Positions 17,602 to 25,858 of a DNA stretch of 64,000 nucleotides are shown here, one piece after another (the first letter of the stretch is position 1; each line of letters starts with the position of its first letter). Below the pieces are notes generated by a model. The model was not told where the DNA came from. It did not search any database and saw nothing but the letters and a program-made list of their open reading frames with translations. The position numbers and the translations under genes are program-made. This stretch comes from CBDIHP01 sp965279195 (GTDB lineage Bacteria > Planctomycetota > Planctomycetia > Isosphaerales > Isosphaeraceae), in NCBI GenBank assembly GCA_965279195.1, contig CBDIHP010000038.1, forward strand, positions 62,001-126,000, in the 5' to 3' direction.

Positions 17602-18359
17602 TCAGGGCATGCCCCAGCCACCGTACATTCGGAGGACCGAACCGGCACCGGGGAGTCCGATGCTGGAGAGCCAGTCGGCCGTGGACGAGGGGCTATTCAG
17701 GCCTCGGGTCCAGCCCCAGTTGAAGAAGTCCGATGGCCTCTGGCCGCCGAAGATGTTCGTGGGGGTCGAGGTAGTGACGAGGTTGGTGATCGCCTGGTTG
17801 CGGTAGTAGCGATCGCCGGTATTGCCGCCGACGACTGCACCCGAGACGACATCGGATAGGTCGTAGACCATCGCGTCGTTGTCGCCCTGTCCATAGACCT
17901 TGTCGGTCCCGAGTCCGCCGTCGATCAGGTCGGAACCGCTGCCGCCGAAGATCGCGTCGTTCCCCGAGTCGCCCATCAGCAAGTCGCCGCCGCCGAGCCC
18001 GCCGAGGATGTCGTTGCCCAGCCCGCCGCTGATGATATCCCCGCTGTAGCCGCCCACCAGCAGGTCGTTGCCCGACCCGCCGCTGATGATGGATGGGATA
18101 CTGTCCACGTCCTCAGGTCGACGACGTCATTCCCGCCGCCCGCCTCCACAATGATCATCTTGATCGAGCTGATCCGATACGACCCCACGCCGCCGACCGA
18201 GATGGTCGTGCTGCCCTCGCTGAGCTGGATCGTCTCGGCATAGTTCGTCCCGCGGACGTACAGGACGTTCCGGTAAACCCCCGCCGCCGTCAGCAGGGCC
18301 CGATCTTCCATGCGATCCACAACCGGCTGGAAACTCTTCGCCTTACGAGCCGTCCGCAT
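17602..18359 (-). pseudogene. RTX-like calcium-binding protein, frameshifted
   Basis: The gene starts at ATG 18359 with 'MRTARKAKSFQPVVDRMEDR' and 'ALLTA', the LEDR-type N-terminal motif of many planctomycete surface proteins. It continues to 'MIIVEAGGGNDVVDLRT', then changes frame around 18108-18115. In the next frame the protein goes on as 'VDSIPSIISGGSGNDLLVGG' through repeated GGxGND nonapeptides, which bind calcium in RTX proteins, and ends 'LPGAGSVLRMYGGWGMP' at the stop 17602. Adding one base after CTGAGGACG restores a single frame of ~250 residues. It is either a real one-base deletion or a sequencing error. Confidence 0.7.
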
Positions 18360-18538
18360 GAGCCTGTCTCTCCGGAGTTGCTGGTACGGAAATCTCTCCG
18401 AACGATCGTACGAAGGGGCATGACGGCTGACTTCCAATTCTTATTTGAAGCATGCATCACGACGATTGTCCAGGAACTTCCGTGATGTGTTGGATTAATG
18501 CATCCGTCCGCGCCCCGAGTGCCATTCCAGGGAGGTGG

Positions 18539-19063
18539 TCAAATGCTGAAAACGACCAGCTTCCCCGTCTCATCGAAGTCGCCGACCCACCCGCAGGGAT
18601 AGCCGTAGGCCCGGAGGGCCCGGTACATCTTCTCCGGCCACAGATGCGACATGCCGCCGAGGGCCCGACAGAGCATGATCGCGTTGAGCATCGAGGCGAT
18701 TTCCGAGATCTGCTCGCGCGGGAGTTTCGATCTCAACTGGTGTCTTAGTAGGCGTTCAAGGTTTTCGACGGTGTTGTCCACGAGTCGACTCGCCTCAAGC
18801 AACATCGCCTCGCCGCGTTCAGCGGAGGTCTTATAGAATTCATCGACATCGTTATCGAGAATCCCCTGCCATAACAGCATATCCCCGATGAGTGCCCCGG
18901 GGGTCATGCAATCACGAAAGCGGTCCAGATTTTTGCAATTTTTTATGATATAAACAGGATAGTCTGTGAAAGCCTCCGGATTGAATGATGCGCTGAGGAG
19001 GTTCCCCTGCATCACGAATTCCGCGACCTCCTTCACCGCCGCTCGATCGATGCGGGTCGCCAT
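18539..19063 (-). CDS. Hypothetical protein, 174 aa
   Basis: Not recognised. It starts MATRIDRAAVKEVAEFVMQG and is largely helical: 'YPVYIIKNCKNLDRFRDCMTP', 'GILDNDVDEFYKTSAERGEA', 'LVDNTVENLERLLRHQLRSK'. It ends 'YGYPCGWVGDFDETGKLVVF'. There is no signal peptide or membrane segment. The surrounding DNA (about 18.4-19.15 kb) is visibly richer in A and T than its neighbours, including TTTTTGCAATTTTTTATGAT near 18929, which hints at transfer. It is divergent from the next unknown gene across 134 bases. The small size and company of orphan genes would fit an immunity or accessory protein, but nothing shows this. Confidence 0.6.
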   Translation of the reverse strand: MATRIDRAAVKEVAEFVMQGNLLSASFNPEAFTDYPVYIIKNCKNLDRFRDCMTPGALIGDMLLWQGILDNDVDEFYKTSAERGEAMLLEASRLVDNTVENLERLLRHQLRSKLPREQISEIASMLNAIMLCRALGGMSHLWPEKMYRALRAYGYPCGWVGDFDETGKLVVFSI

Positions 19064-19197
19064 GATCCAGGGTCCTTTCTCGACGCCGACATGGGACGGG
19101 AGATGCCCGAGTTTATCGACCCGACCTCGCCTCGCGAAGCCATCCCTGAACTTCTCATCATCGCGGAGTCCTGCTAGATTCTGTCCGGGAGGGATCC

Positions 19198-19731
19198 ATG
19201 TTCGACGACATCCGACTCTCGGAAACCGCCATCACCGTCCTCCGGTTCGAACTCCGGGGCTGGGCCGCGAAGGATCCGGCCCGGCGGCAGGACGCCTATC
19301 GCGAACTCGCCGATGCGGGCCTGATGGAGCCGGTCTCCCCCAACTCGTCCTCGTATCGACTTTGCCCGTCCGCCCTCCATGCGTTGCCCGCGATCCTCGC
19401 ACAGCAGGAGAAGCTGCTGCGCGACGAACGACGGCCGGCACCCGGCCTGGATTCGCTGAGCCTGCCGGCTTTGCGGTTGTATGAGCGGTTCCTCAATGAC
19501 TCGCCCCACGGTTGGTTAGTGGAGGAACCAAGCTGCGTTGAACTGGTGACTCAGGGAGTCCTGTTCGAAGCGCATCCGTTCAATGATGATAGCCGGGTTG
19601 CATCTCGCCTGAGTTACTCGGGCAGGCAGATCGCCGCGTTGGAGATACGGCAACGAATCGAAGCCCGGGAAGCTACTCCATCATCGAGCGGAGGAGGCCC
19701 CGGGCGAGACCCGAGATCTGCAGCGATGTGA
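19198..19731 (+). CDS. Hypothetical protein, possible winged-helix N-terminus
   Basis: 177 residues, ATG 19198 after GGGAGGGATCC. The first ~60 residues, 'LSETAITVLRFELRGWAAKD', 'ARRQDAYRELADAGLMEPVS' and 'SSSYRLCPSALHALPAI', look like a helix-turn-helix with a wing, though no family is recognised. The middle 'LPALRLYERFLNDSPHGWLV' is helical, and the last ~20 residues (SSSGGGPGRDPRSAAM) look disordered. The 3' end overlaps the convergent next gene by 59 bases, and its last residues may be an overrun created by loss of an earlier stop. Confidence 0.55.
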   Translation: MFDDIRLSETAITVLRFELRGWAAKDPARRQDAYRELADAGLMEPVSPNSSSYRLCPSALHALPAILAQQEKLLRDERRPAPGLDSLSLPALRLYERFLNDSPHGWLVEEPSCVELVTQGVLFEAHPFNDDSRVASRLSYSGRQIAALEIRQRIEAREATPSSSGGGPGRDPRSAAM

Positions 19732-20095
19732 GCGGAGCCTTCTGCAATGCGATCTCGTGAGATCCACCGAGCATCTCCTTGAATTCATGCGCGATGATGG
19801 CATCAATCCGGTCGCGTAACCGGGCGTCACGCCATCGCTGACCGATCACGCTGTCACCGAGGAGTTTCGGGTTGAGACATCCGGAATTGACCGTCATCCC
19901 CCGGGAGTTGTACCCTCCGGACCATTCCTCCGGTAAGTACGCTCGCCACAGTCCAGACTCATCCTCGCCGATCCAGTCCAGCGGAATTCCGAGACCCTCC
20001 ATCCGTACCGCGCAATACCGATCGAGGACATCCGCCCACTCTCGGGCGAACGCTCCAGCATGATCGGCGGGATCGCTGGCGTATGGGGTACTCAT
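19673..20095 (-). CDS. Hypothetical protein with HExxE motif
   Basis: 140 residues. The first half contains 'HAGAFAREWADVLDRYCAVR' and 'GEDESGLWRAYLPEEWSGGY'. The C-terminal half, 'RDARLRDRIDAIIAHEFKEM' then 'GGSHEIALQKAPLTSLQISG' and 'LARGLLRSMME', matches a small planctomycete family I have seen with a conserved HExxE-like segment; a metal-dependent hydrolase role is possible but unproven. An IS630 copy begins 27 bases upstream of its start codon, so its native promoter has probably been displaced. The 3' end overlaps the convergent gene by 59 bases. Confidence 0.6.
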   Translation of the reverse strand: MSTPYASDPADHAGAFAREWADVLDRYCAVRMEGLGIPLDWIGEDESGLWRAYLPEEWSGGYNSRGMTVNSGCLNPKLLGDSVIGQRWRDARLRDRIDAIIAHEFKEMLGGSHEIALQKAPLTSLQISGLARGLLRSMME

Positions 20096-20121
20096 ACCCC
20101 AAACCTACGACCCGGTCGTAC

Positions 20122-21137
20122 TAGAGCGCCTTCCATCCGCATAGCGCACGGCGTAGGCTGAAGGTCAGTGGGGAAGGAGGCACGCCATGCGTCCGTACTC
20201 CGAAGACCTGCGGTCCCGGATCGTCGGGGCCGTCGAGCGGGGCGAGGGTTCGTGGCGCCAGATCGCCCGGCGCTTCGTCGTGAACCTTGCCACCGTCGTC
20301 CGGCTGGTCCGGCGCCATCGCCAGGACGGCACGGTCCGGCCCAGACCCCATGGCGGCGGTCGTCGCCCGGCGCTGGGGCCGGAGACGCTCGCCCGGCTCC
20401 GCGAACTCGTCCGGGATCGGCCCGATGCCTTGCTCCGCGAGTTGCGGGACGCGCTGGGGGCCACCTGCAGCCTGGCGACGATGTCGCGGGCCCTGAAGGC
20501 GATGGGCCTGTCGAGGAAGAAGAAGGTGCTCCACGCCGCCGAGCGGGACACGCCGGCGAACAAGGGGAAGCGGACGGTCTTCCGCAAGAAGTTCCGGTCC
20601 CGCGACGCCCGATCCCTGGTCTTCGTGGACGAGGCCTCGGTGAACACGGCCATGACGAGGGCCTACGGTCGGGCGCCGGTCGGGGAGCGGGTCGAGGGGT
20701 CGGTGCCCTCGCAGTGGCAGACGGTGACGCTGATCTGCGGGATGCGGCTGTCGGGCGTGACGGCACCGCTGGTGGTCCGGGGCGCGGTCGACTCGGCGAC
20801 GTTCGCCAGCTACGCCGCGGAGGTGCTGGCCCCGCGGCTGCGTCCCGGCGACGTCGTGGTCTGGGACAACGTGGCCCCGCACCACGCGAAGGACGCGGTC
20901 AAGGCGGTGGAGGCCCGCGAGGCGGAGGTGCTGCGGCTGCCGCCGATGAGCCCCGACATGGATCCGATCGAGGAGATGTACTCGAAGGTCAAATCCGAGC
21001 TGCGGACCGCCGCGGCCCGGACGACCGAGGCGGTGATCGAGGCGATCGGGTCGGCGCTGCGGAAGGTCTCGCGTGAAGATATCCGAGGCTGGTTCAACTC
21101 TCGCGCCTCGTATGCTATGCAAGCGTGAGGCGCTCTA
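20122..21137 (+). mobile_element. IS630 family insertion sequence, apparently intact
   Basis: The left end TAGAGCGCCTTCCATCCGCA and the right end read inward TAGAGCGCCTCACGCTTGCA agree over the first ten bases and again at GCATAG, giving imperfect terminal repeats of ~29 bp. TA dinucleotides at both edges (20122-20123 and 21136-21137) fit the TA target duplication of IS630. One transposase gene fills it. Confidence 0.85.
20187..21128 (+). CDS. IS630 family transposase
   Basis: 313 residues. The N-terminal helix-turn-helix region is 'MRPYSEDLRSRIVGAVERGE', 'WRQIARRFVVNLATVVRLVR'. The catalytic DDE triad is visible: 'SLVFVDEASVN' (first Asp), 'GDVVVWDNVAPHH' (second Asp) and 'MDPIEEMYSKVKSELR' (Glu). 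It is a single uninterrupted frame, so the element could be active. It inserts at TA dinucleotides. The stop codon sits just inside the right terminal repeat. Confidence 0.92.
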   Translation: MRPYSEDLRSRIVGAVERGEGSWRQIARRFVVNLATVVRLVRRHRQDGTVRPRPHGGGRRPALGPETLARLRELVRDRPDALLRELRDALGATCSLATMSRALKAMGLSRKKKVLHAAERDTPANKGKRTVFRKKFRSRDARSLVFVDEASVNTAMTRAYGRAPVGERVEGSVPSQWQTVTLICGMRLSGVTAPLVVRGAVDSATFASYAAEVLAPRLRPGDVVVWDNVAPHHAKDAVKAVEAREAEVLRLPPMSPDMDPIEEMYSKVKSELRTAAARTTEAVIEAIGSALRKVSREDIRGWFNSRASYAMQA

Positions 21138-21222
21138 GGCTGCCGACATCTGGACCCGAAATCGGTCCAAAGTACTACGGAATTGAATGACACACTTCGT
21201 GGCTAGAAGTCGGAGACTCGGC

Positions 21223-21390
21223 TCACAACCGCCTCAGGCGTACCAGACCGAACACGATCACCCCAACCCCAAGTGAGAGCACGATCAGGCCGGGGACACG
21301 CGGCGGGCGCAGGTAGGGCAACATCAGTCCGCAAACGAACATCGCACCCGCAATCATCAGTTTTGTATCATATTCTGCTTGCGGCCGCAT
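21223..21390 (-). CDS. Small two-helix membrane protein
   Basis: 55 residues from ATG 21390, with GAGG at a suitable distance. After 'MRPQAEYDTK' come two hydrophobic segments, 'LMIAGAMFVCGLMLPYL' and 'VPGLIVLSLGVGVIVFGLV', separated by 'RPPR', ending RLRRL, which keeps the C-terminus inside. The frame extends upstream through the tRNA gene, but that part is an artefact. No family is recognised. It lies just downstream of tRNA-Ala on the same strand. Confidence 0.5.
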   Translation of the reverse strand: MRPQAEYDTKLMIAGAMFVCGLMLPYLRPPRVPGLIVLSLGVGVIVFGLVRLRRL

Positions 21391-21451
21391 GGAAGCCTCG
21401 CAAGCAATCAGCAACAATTTATGATGTTTTAATTTTTGTCTTGCGAAGAAA

Positions 21452-21524
21452 TGGAGACGATGGGGGTCGAACCCACAACCTCCTGGTTGCAAACCAGGCG
21501 CTCTCCCAGTTGAGCTACGTCCCC
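21452..21524 (-). tRNA. tRNA-Ala (anticodon UGC)
   Basis: On the minus strand the 73-base sequence begins GGGGACGTAGCTCAACTGGG. The anticodon stem CCTGG/CCAGG encloses loop TTTGCAA, so the anticodon is TGC. The T-arm has GTTCGA, and the acceptor stem GGGGACG pairs with CGTCTCC, including the G3-U70 pair that marks alanine tRNAs. The discriminator base is A, and CCA is not encoded. Confidence 0.96.
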
Positions 21525-21604
21525 GGCGGTTGGCCGTGGAGAATGATCTTACACGATTGCGGACAATTTTCAAGGGAAACGGGTTCGCGAGACGGGGGCC
21601 GGAA

Positions 21605-23395
21605 TCAGCGGCTGTTCATCCATTGCTGGGCGTAGAGGACGGCCTGGGCCCTGGTGGTGTGGGGGATGGGCTGCCACTCGGGGGCGTTGCCCCGGGGGTT
21701 GGTGACGGTGTCGACCCACTGCTCGATCATCGACATCGACTGGCTCACCATCGCCCGGCGCACCAGGCCGGCGGGGGTGGCCTGCTCGTAGATCACGGCG
21801 AAGTAGGGGAGCGTCGCCACGCGCCGGAACTTCTTGTTCAGGGAGGCGTTCATCGTCCCCGACAGCTTGCCCAGGTTCTCGCCGAAGACCGCCTTGAATT
21901 CGGCCAGGTGCTCCTCGGGCGTGTGCTTCTCGAACGGGGCGAACTGGCTCAGCTTGCGGAGGTAGGCGGTGAATTCCTTCTCGCGGTCGTTGGCGAGGAA
22001 GTAGGTCAGGGCCCATGAGAGGGCGTAGTCGGTCGGGTTCAGCTCGGCGCGGGTGACGAGGTAGTGGACCAGGGGCTCGTTGCGGTTGCGGGTGAACGTC
22101 GGCTGGTCGCGCGGGGAGAGCAAGGTGGAGGCGGGGTCGTCGAGTTCCCGCAAGGTCGCGACGTGCAACGGGTTCACCTGCCCGATGCCGGCCCAGTCGG
22201 TTCGGCCGTCGGCGAGGAGCTTGGGGGACGAGCAGTACTCGGCGAACCCCTCGATCAGCCAGGGGGGCCAGTCGGAGAGCCGGGGGTGGACGCCGATGTT
22301 CTGGAGGATCTGGTGCGTCCCCTCGTGGGCGACCGTCTGCGGCTTGCGGAGCCGTGCGATCTCGGGGGCGTTGCCGGCGCGGGTGGCCTCCTCGTAGAAG
22401 AAGATCCGGTTCGAGAGGATCTCGTAATACGCCTGGACCTCGGACGCCACCTGCTTGTGGGCCCGGAAGTCTCGCTCGGTCCGGAAGATGATCGCGACCA
22501 GCGGGAACTCCGGCTCCTTGATCGGGAACGCCCGCTTCTCCAGCGCCCCGCTCAGACGCTCGTAGAGCTTTTCGAGGACCTGGAGGCTGGCGTTGGCGAA
22601 GTGCTCCGACGCCTGGTAGACGAGGACGTAGTGCCCCTCGCGCCTGGTCTTGAACCCGGGGAATTCCTCGCGGAGTTCCTCCTCGATCCGCTCGGCCGAG
22701 TCGGGCTGGAAGGGCTGGTCGGTGCGGATGAGGCCGTCGGGCCAGCCGATCTGCCCGTCGGGGAGCATCACGGCCGTCCGGGGGCCCAGCTTGCCGTGGA
22801 CCCTGGCCACGATCGGCCGGCCGTGGCGGTCTCGGACCATCAGCCGTGTCGCTGCGGGCGTCGGGGCGGGCGGGGTGTCGGCGACGGACTCGGCCGGCTT
22901 CGGCGGCGCGGGGGAAGGGATATCCGGCTTCGGCTTCGACCTGGGCGTCGAGGGCTTCGAAACGGGGCGCGGGGGCCTGGGCGGGGAGTCGGGGTCGTCG
23001 GCCGCGATGGCCACCGGCGCGGGCTCGATGGCCAGGCTGTGGGAGACCCCGGTGTCGATCCGGATCGGCGGCGAGAGCATCACGATGGATGCCTTCGAGT
23101 CATACGGCGAGGCCAGTTCCGCCGACGCGAGCAGCGAGTGGGCCCCCGCGCCGAAGGGTCCGAGATTCAGGATCAGGGCGGCGGCCGTCCCCAGGACCAG
23201 CGACGGCAGGATCACCCGCATCGTCCGGGATTCATCCCGGATCGCTTCGGGACGCCTGCGACGGACGATCCCGAACTCGGAGGCGTCGAGCATGGGCTGA
23301 CCGCAATTCGGGCAGTCGCGCAGGCCCGGCGCGTCCGGACGGGAGGTCCGAACCCGGACGAGGCAGTCGGCGCAGACCAGATGGAGGGCTTCCAT
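21605..23395 (-). CDS. Membrane-anchored DUF1570 zinc metallopeptidase
   Basis: 596 residues. A zinc ribbon at the N-terminus (Cys8, Cys11, Cys28, Cys31: CADC...CPNC) is followed by a membrane helix at ~61-79 (VILPSLVLGTAAALILNL), a Pro/Lys-rich linker (~135-180) and a DUF1570/peptidase-MA-like domain. The zinc site is visible as HEGTH at 357-361, with Glu386 in 'IEGFAEY' as the probable third ligand. The topology puts the ribbon in the cytoplasm and the peptidase outside. DUF1570 proteins are common in planctomycetes; substrates are unknown. The start is supported by the ribbon beginning at residue 8. Confidence 0.85.
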   Translation of the reverse strand: MEALHLVCADCLVRVRTSRPDAPGLRDCPNCGQPMLDASEFGIVRRRRPEAIRDESRTMRVILPSLVLGTAAALILNLGPFGAGAHSLLASAELASPYDSKASIVMLSPPIRIDTGVSHSLAIEPAPVAIAADDPDSPPRPPRPVSKPSTPRSKPKPDIPSPAPPKPAESVADTPPAPTPAATRLMVRDRHGRPIVARVHGKLGPRTAVMLPDGQIGWPDGLIRTDQPFQPDSAERIEEELREEFPGFKTRREGHYVLVYQASEHFANASLQVLEKLYERLSGALEKRAFPIKEPEFPLVAIIFRTERDFRAHKQVASEVQAYYEILSNRIFFYEEATRAGNAPEIARLRKPQTVAHEGTHQILQNIGVHPRLSDWPPWLIEGFAEYCSSPKLLADGRTDWAGIGQVNPLHVATLRELDDPASTLLSPRDQPTFTRNRNEPLVHYLVTRAELNPTDYALSWALTYFLANDREKEFTAYLRKLSQFAPFEKHTPEEHLAEFKAVFGENLGKLSGTMNASLNKKFRRVATLPYFAVIYEQATPAGLVRRAMVSQSMSMIEQWVDTVTNPRGNAPEWQPIPHTTRAQAVLYAQQWMNSR

Positions 23396-23547
23396 CGCGG
23401 AGACGCTCCCGACCCGAGTTGACTGGAGTGCGGACAGAAGGAAGGAGAGGTGTCTATCCAGGGTAGCTCATGGCACGCGACTACGAAAGTCTTCGGTGAC
23501 GAAATCCCCTGGGCGAGCGGCCCCGGGGAATCGTCCGCGATCGACGG

Positions 23548-25077
23548 TCACTTCGGGGACCCGCTGGTGAACACGCGGATCTTGAATCCGAGGGCCTGGC
23601 TGAGCGCGACCACCTCGCCGAAGATGTCGCCGTAGGCGACGGCGATGTGGTTGCTCATGTAGTGGGCCATGATCGACTCCATCGAGCAGCCGAGGTCGGC
23701 GGCCATGAACGGCCATTGCCGGGTTGTCCCCTGCCACCACGACTCGCGGACCTGTTCGGGGAGCGTGACGACCTCGCCGCGGCCGATGTCCATGACCAGC
23801 TCGCCCTTGCGATCGATCCAGCTCCGCGCCCATGTGATCTCGCCCGGCAGGCTCTCGCCCGCGAACGAACCGCCGGGGACGGGGAAGTAGCCCGAGGGCT
23901 GCCGATACGAGTGGACGCCTTTCAGGCTGTTCACGTCGTGGTTAAAAGCATAAGCGGAGCACGAGCCGGAATTGAGCAGGACCCAGAGGAACCGGCCCTC
24001 GTGGACCGCCCCCCAGCGGATGTCGTGGAACATCACAGCGCCGGGGAGCCCCTTGGCTTCGAGGATCCGCTTCATCAGCTCCATGGGGACCAGGTTGCCC
24101 TGGTCGGCCTCGGTGCTGCAGATAATCGGGTGTCCGTTGCCCTCGGGCCGGGAGTGGGAATTCAGGAGTCCTTCGTTGAAGTCGCTGGGCGGCAACAACT
24201 TGAGGAGGCCGAGCTGGTACTGCCAGCCCAGGCAGTCGGCCTTGAACTCGTCGACCAGGTCGAGCACGGCGAGGTAGTCGCGGAGCTGGGCGCGGGTCGA
24301 TTCGGGTGTGAAGTCCTCGGCGTCCTTCTCACCCCAGTGGAAGGTGACGCCCTTGTCCTTGACGAAGGCGAAGGCGTCGTCGATCCGCTTGTCGATGATC
24401 GACCTGCCCCGATCGATCAGCCAGGCCTGGTCGACCTTGTGCTCGGTGAAGCCGATGGGATAGAGCAGGCGCGGGCCGAAGTAGCCGTTGATCATGCCCA
24501 TCGACGTGTCGCCGAGCATGAGGGCGAGGATCCGGCGCTTGCGGATCTGCTCCAGCACCCCGCTGGCGACCGCCTGGGCCTCGGCCGTAACGGCAGCGGA
24601 GCCATGGATTTCGGACGTGTTCCACTCGATGCGGCCGGTGGTGCACCACTCGTCGAGGCTGGCCATGAAGCCGTCGTCGGCCGTCCAGTCCTCGGCGTCG
24701 GTCCAGGCGCGTGAGGCATGCCGGCCGACGCTTTCGAGCGAGGCCCCGGTGTTCAGGAGCGCAACAAGCCCCGGCCAGGTGCCGGAGAAGTTCGACGCCA
24801 TGAGCAGCGGGTTGTCCTTGCCGACGACGCCGTCGACGACGTGCGGAGCATAGGTCCAGTGGACGAAGACGCCGACCATCGGATCGTCGATCGGGCCGAG
24901 CTTGCTGATCGCCTCGTCCGGACGGGTGAGGTAACCTTCGACCATGTAGGGCGTTCGGCCCAGCGACTTGAGCGCGGCGAAGAGCTGACGGGTCGTCTCC
25001 TGCGACTGTGGCAGGGCCCACTCATTCGGCTTGGCGCGGTAATCGCCCGGCCAGAAAACGGCGACCTTCCGGGACAT
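23548..25077 (-). CDS. L-fucose isomerase-like protein
   Basis: 509 residues from ATG 25077; the frame is open 24 codons further upstream, but 'MSRKVAVFWPGDYRAKPNEW' is the natural first strand. The fold follows L-fucose/L-arabinose isomerases: an N-terminal Rossmann-like part (MVGVFVHWTYAPHVVDG), a middle part 'ALMLGDTSMGMINGYFGP', and the C-terminal domain with 'HPIICSTEADQGNLVP', 'GAVMFHDIRWG' and 'YMSNHIAVAYGD'. The Glu, Asp and His in these three segments fit the metal ligands of fucose isomerase. It probably interconverts an aldose and ketose or is a relative with changed specificity. There is no sugar-catabolic operon around it, so the substrate is open. Confidence 0.72.
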   Translation of the reverse strand: MSRKVAVFWPGDYRAKPNEWALPQSQETTRQLFAALKSLGRTPYMVEGYLTRPDEAISKLGPIDDPMVGVFVHWTYAPHVVDGVVGKDNPLLMASNFSGTWPGLVALLNTGASLESVGRHASRAWTDAEDWTADDGFMASLDEWCTTGRIEWNTSEIHGSAAVTAEAQAVASGVLEQIRKRRILALMLGDTSMGMINGYFGPRLLYPIGFTEHKVDQAWLIDRGRSIIDKRIDDAFAFVKDKGVTFHWGEKDAEDFTPESTRAQLRDYLAVLDLVDEFKADCLGWQYQLGLLKLLPPSDFNEGLLNSHSRPEGNGHPIICSTEADQGNLVPMELMKRILEAKGLPGAVMFHDIRWGAVHEGRFLWVLLNSGSCSAYAFNHDVNSLKGVHSYRQPSGYFPVPGGSFAGESLPGEITWARSWIDRKGELVMDIGRGEVVTLPEQVRESWWQGTTRQWPFMAADLGCSMESIMAHYMSNHIAVAYGDIFGEVVALSQALGFKIRVFTSGSPK

Positions 25078-25243
25078 CGTGAGGAGACTCCGATCCGAAC
25101 CGAGCGTGGAGAGTAAGGAGGCGAACGGAGAGGGGCCCGATCTTGCCACACCCTCGTGGCAACTTCCAGCGCGGATTCGGGGCGTGGGAGGACCGTGGGC
25201 TCGGTCGACTTGAAACGTGGTACGCCGGTCAGAGCGATTTGTG

Positions 25244-25651
25244 TCACCGCTTCATCTTGTCGCGCTTCCGCTGGAGCCTCCTTGCGAAGCGGTCGACGTC
25301 GATTACCCTCCGCTTGTGGAGCCCCCTGGAGACGACCTCGACCCCATCGTGGGCCTCGACCTGGAACGTGACGACCGTCCCCTCGGCGTGGATCACCCGA
25401 GCTCGGCAGACGACGTGGAAGCCCTCGGGGACCGGGGCCAGATGCTCCACATCCAGGTACGTGCCGACGCTGCGCTCATGCTCGTCCAGGCAGGGCGCGA
25501 TGGCGTTGCGGGCGGCATATTCGAGGTGGGCGATCAGCCAGGGGGTCGAGAGGACGGCGGGCATCCGGGCGTCGGCAAACACGATGATATTAGACGGTCC
25601 TACGACGATCCGCTCCTCGGCCGTCATGCCGATGCGGGGGATCTGTTTCAC
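25244..25651 (-). CDS. Hot-dog thioesterase (FlK-like)
   Basis: 135 residues, a typical single hot-dog domain. 'MTAEERIVVGPSNIIVFADA', 'MPAVLSTPWLIAHLEYAARN' and 'RSVGTYLDVEHLAPVPEGFH' resemble fluoroacetyl-CoA thioesterase-like proteins, with the long helix carrying the STPWLIAHLE segment. The end 'HKRRVIDVDRFARRLQRKRD' is strongly basic. Such proteins hydrolyse acyl-CoA thioesters. The start is preceded by GGAGGATCCCGA. It is divergent from the ferredoxin gene. Confidence 0.78.
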   Translation of the reverse strand: MKQIPRIGMTAEERIVVGPSNIIVFADARMPAVLSTPWLIAHLEYAARNAIAPCLDEHERSVGTYLDVEHLAPVPEGFHVVCRARVIHAEGTVVTFQVEAHDGVEVVSRGLHKRRVIDVDRFARRLQRKRDKMKR

Positions 25652-25754
25652 GATTCGGGATCCTCCGGGTGTTCAGGGCGGGTCCTTGAGGTGCACGATC
25701 TCAACACAATCCTCGGGAACGCGCCGAGGGATTCTTGACCCCCGGGCCGGAGAG

Positions 25755-25773
25755 AACGATAATCATTATCGTT
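25755..25773. promoter_or_regulatory. Fur-box-like palindrome upstream of ferredoxin gene
   Basis: AACGATAATCATTATCGTT is a 19-base perfect palindrome around a central C. Thirteen bases (GATAATCATTATC) are identical to the right part of the classical Fur box GATAATGATAATCATTATC. It lies 86 bases before the ferredoxin start and 104 bases before the divergent thioesterase start. A metal-dependent Fur-family repressor is the likely ligand (inference). Confidence 0.65.
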
Positions 25774-25858
25774 AGGCCGGTACCAGGGCCCGGATCGAAC
25801 CTCCGGAGGTTCGCTGTCCGCCCTCGGGCCGCCCCGAAATCGCCAGGGACCAGAAGCC

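Noticed and set aside
17602..18108. RTX repeats as a complete stand-alone gene starting at 18108
   Set aside because: The preceding frame holds the LEDR motif, 'GGGNDVVDLR' and a proper start, so both parts belong to one frameshifted gene.
21391..21573. Upstream extension of the small membrane protein through the tRNA-Ala gene
   Set aside because: The extension translates tRNA sequence (GRSSTGRAPGLQPGGCGF), a familiar artefact. A start at 21390 is far more likely.
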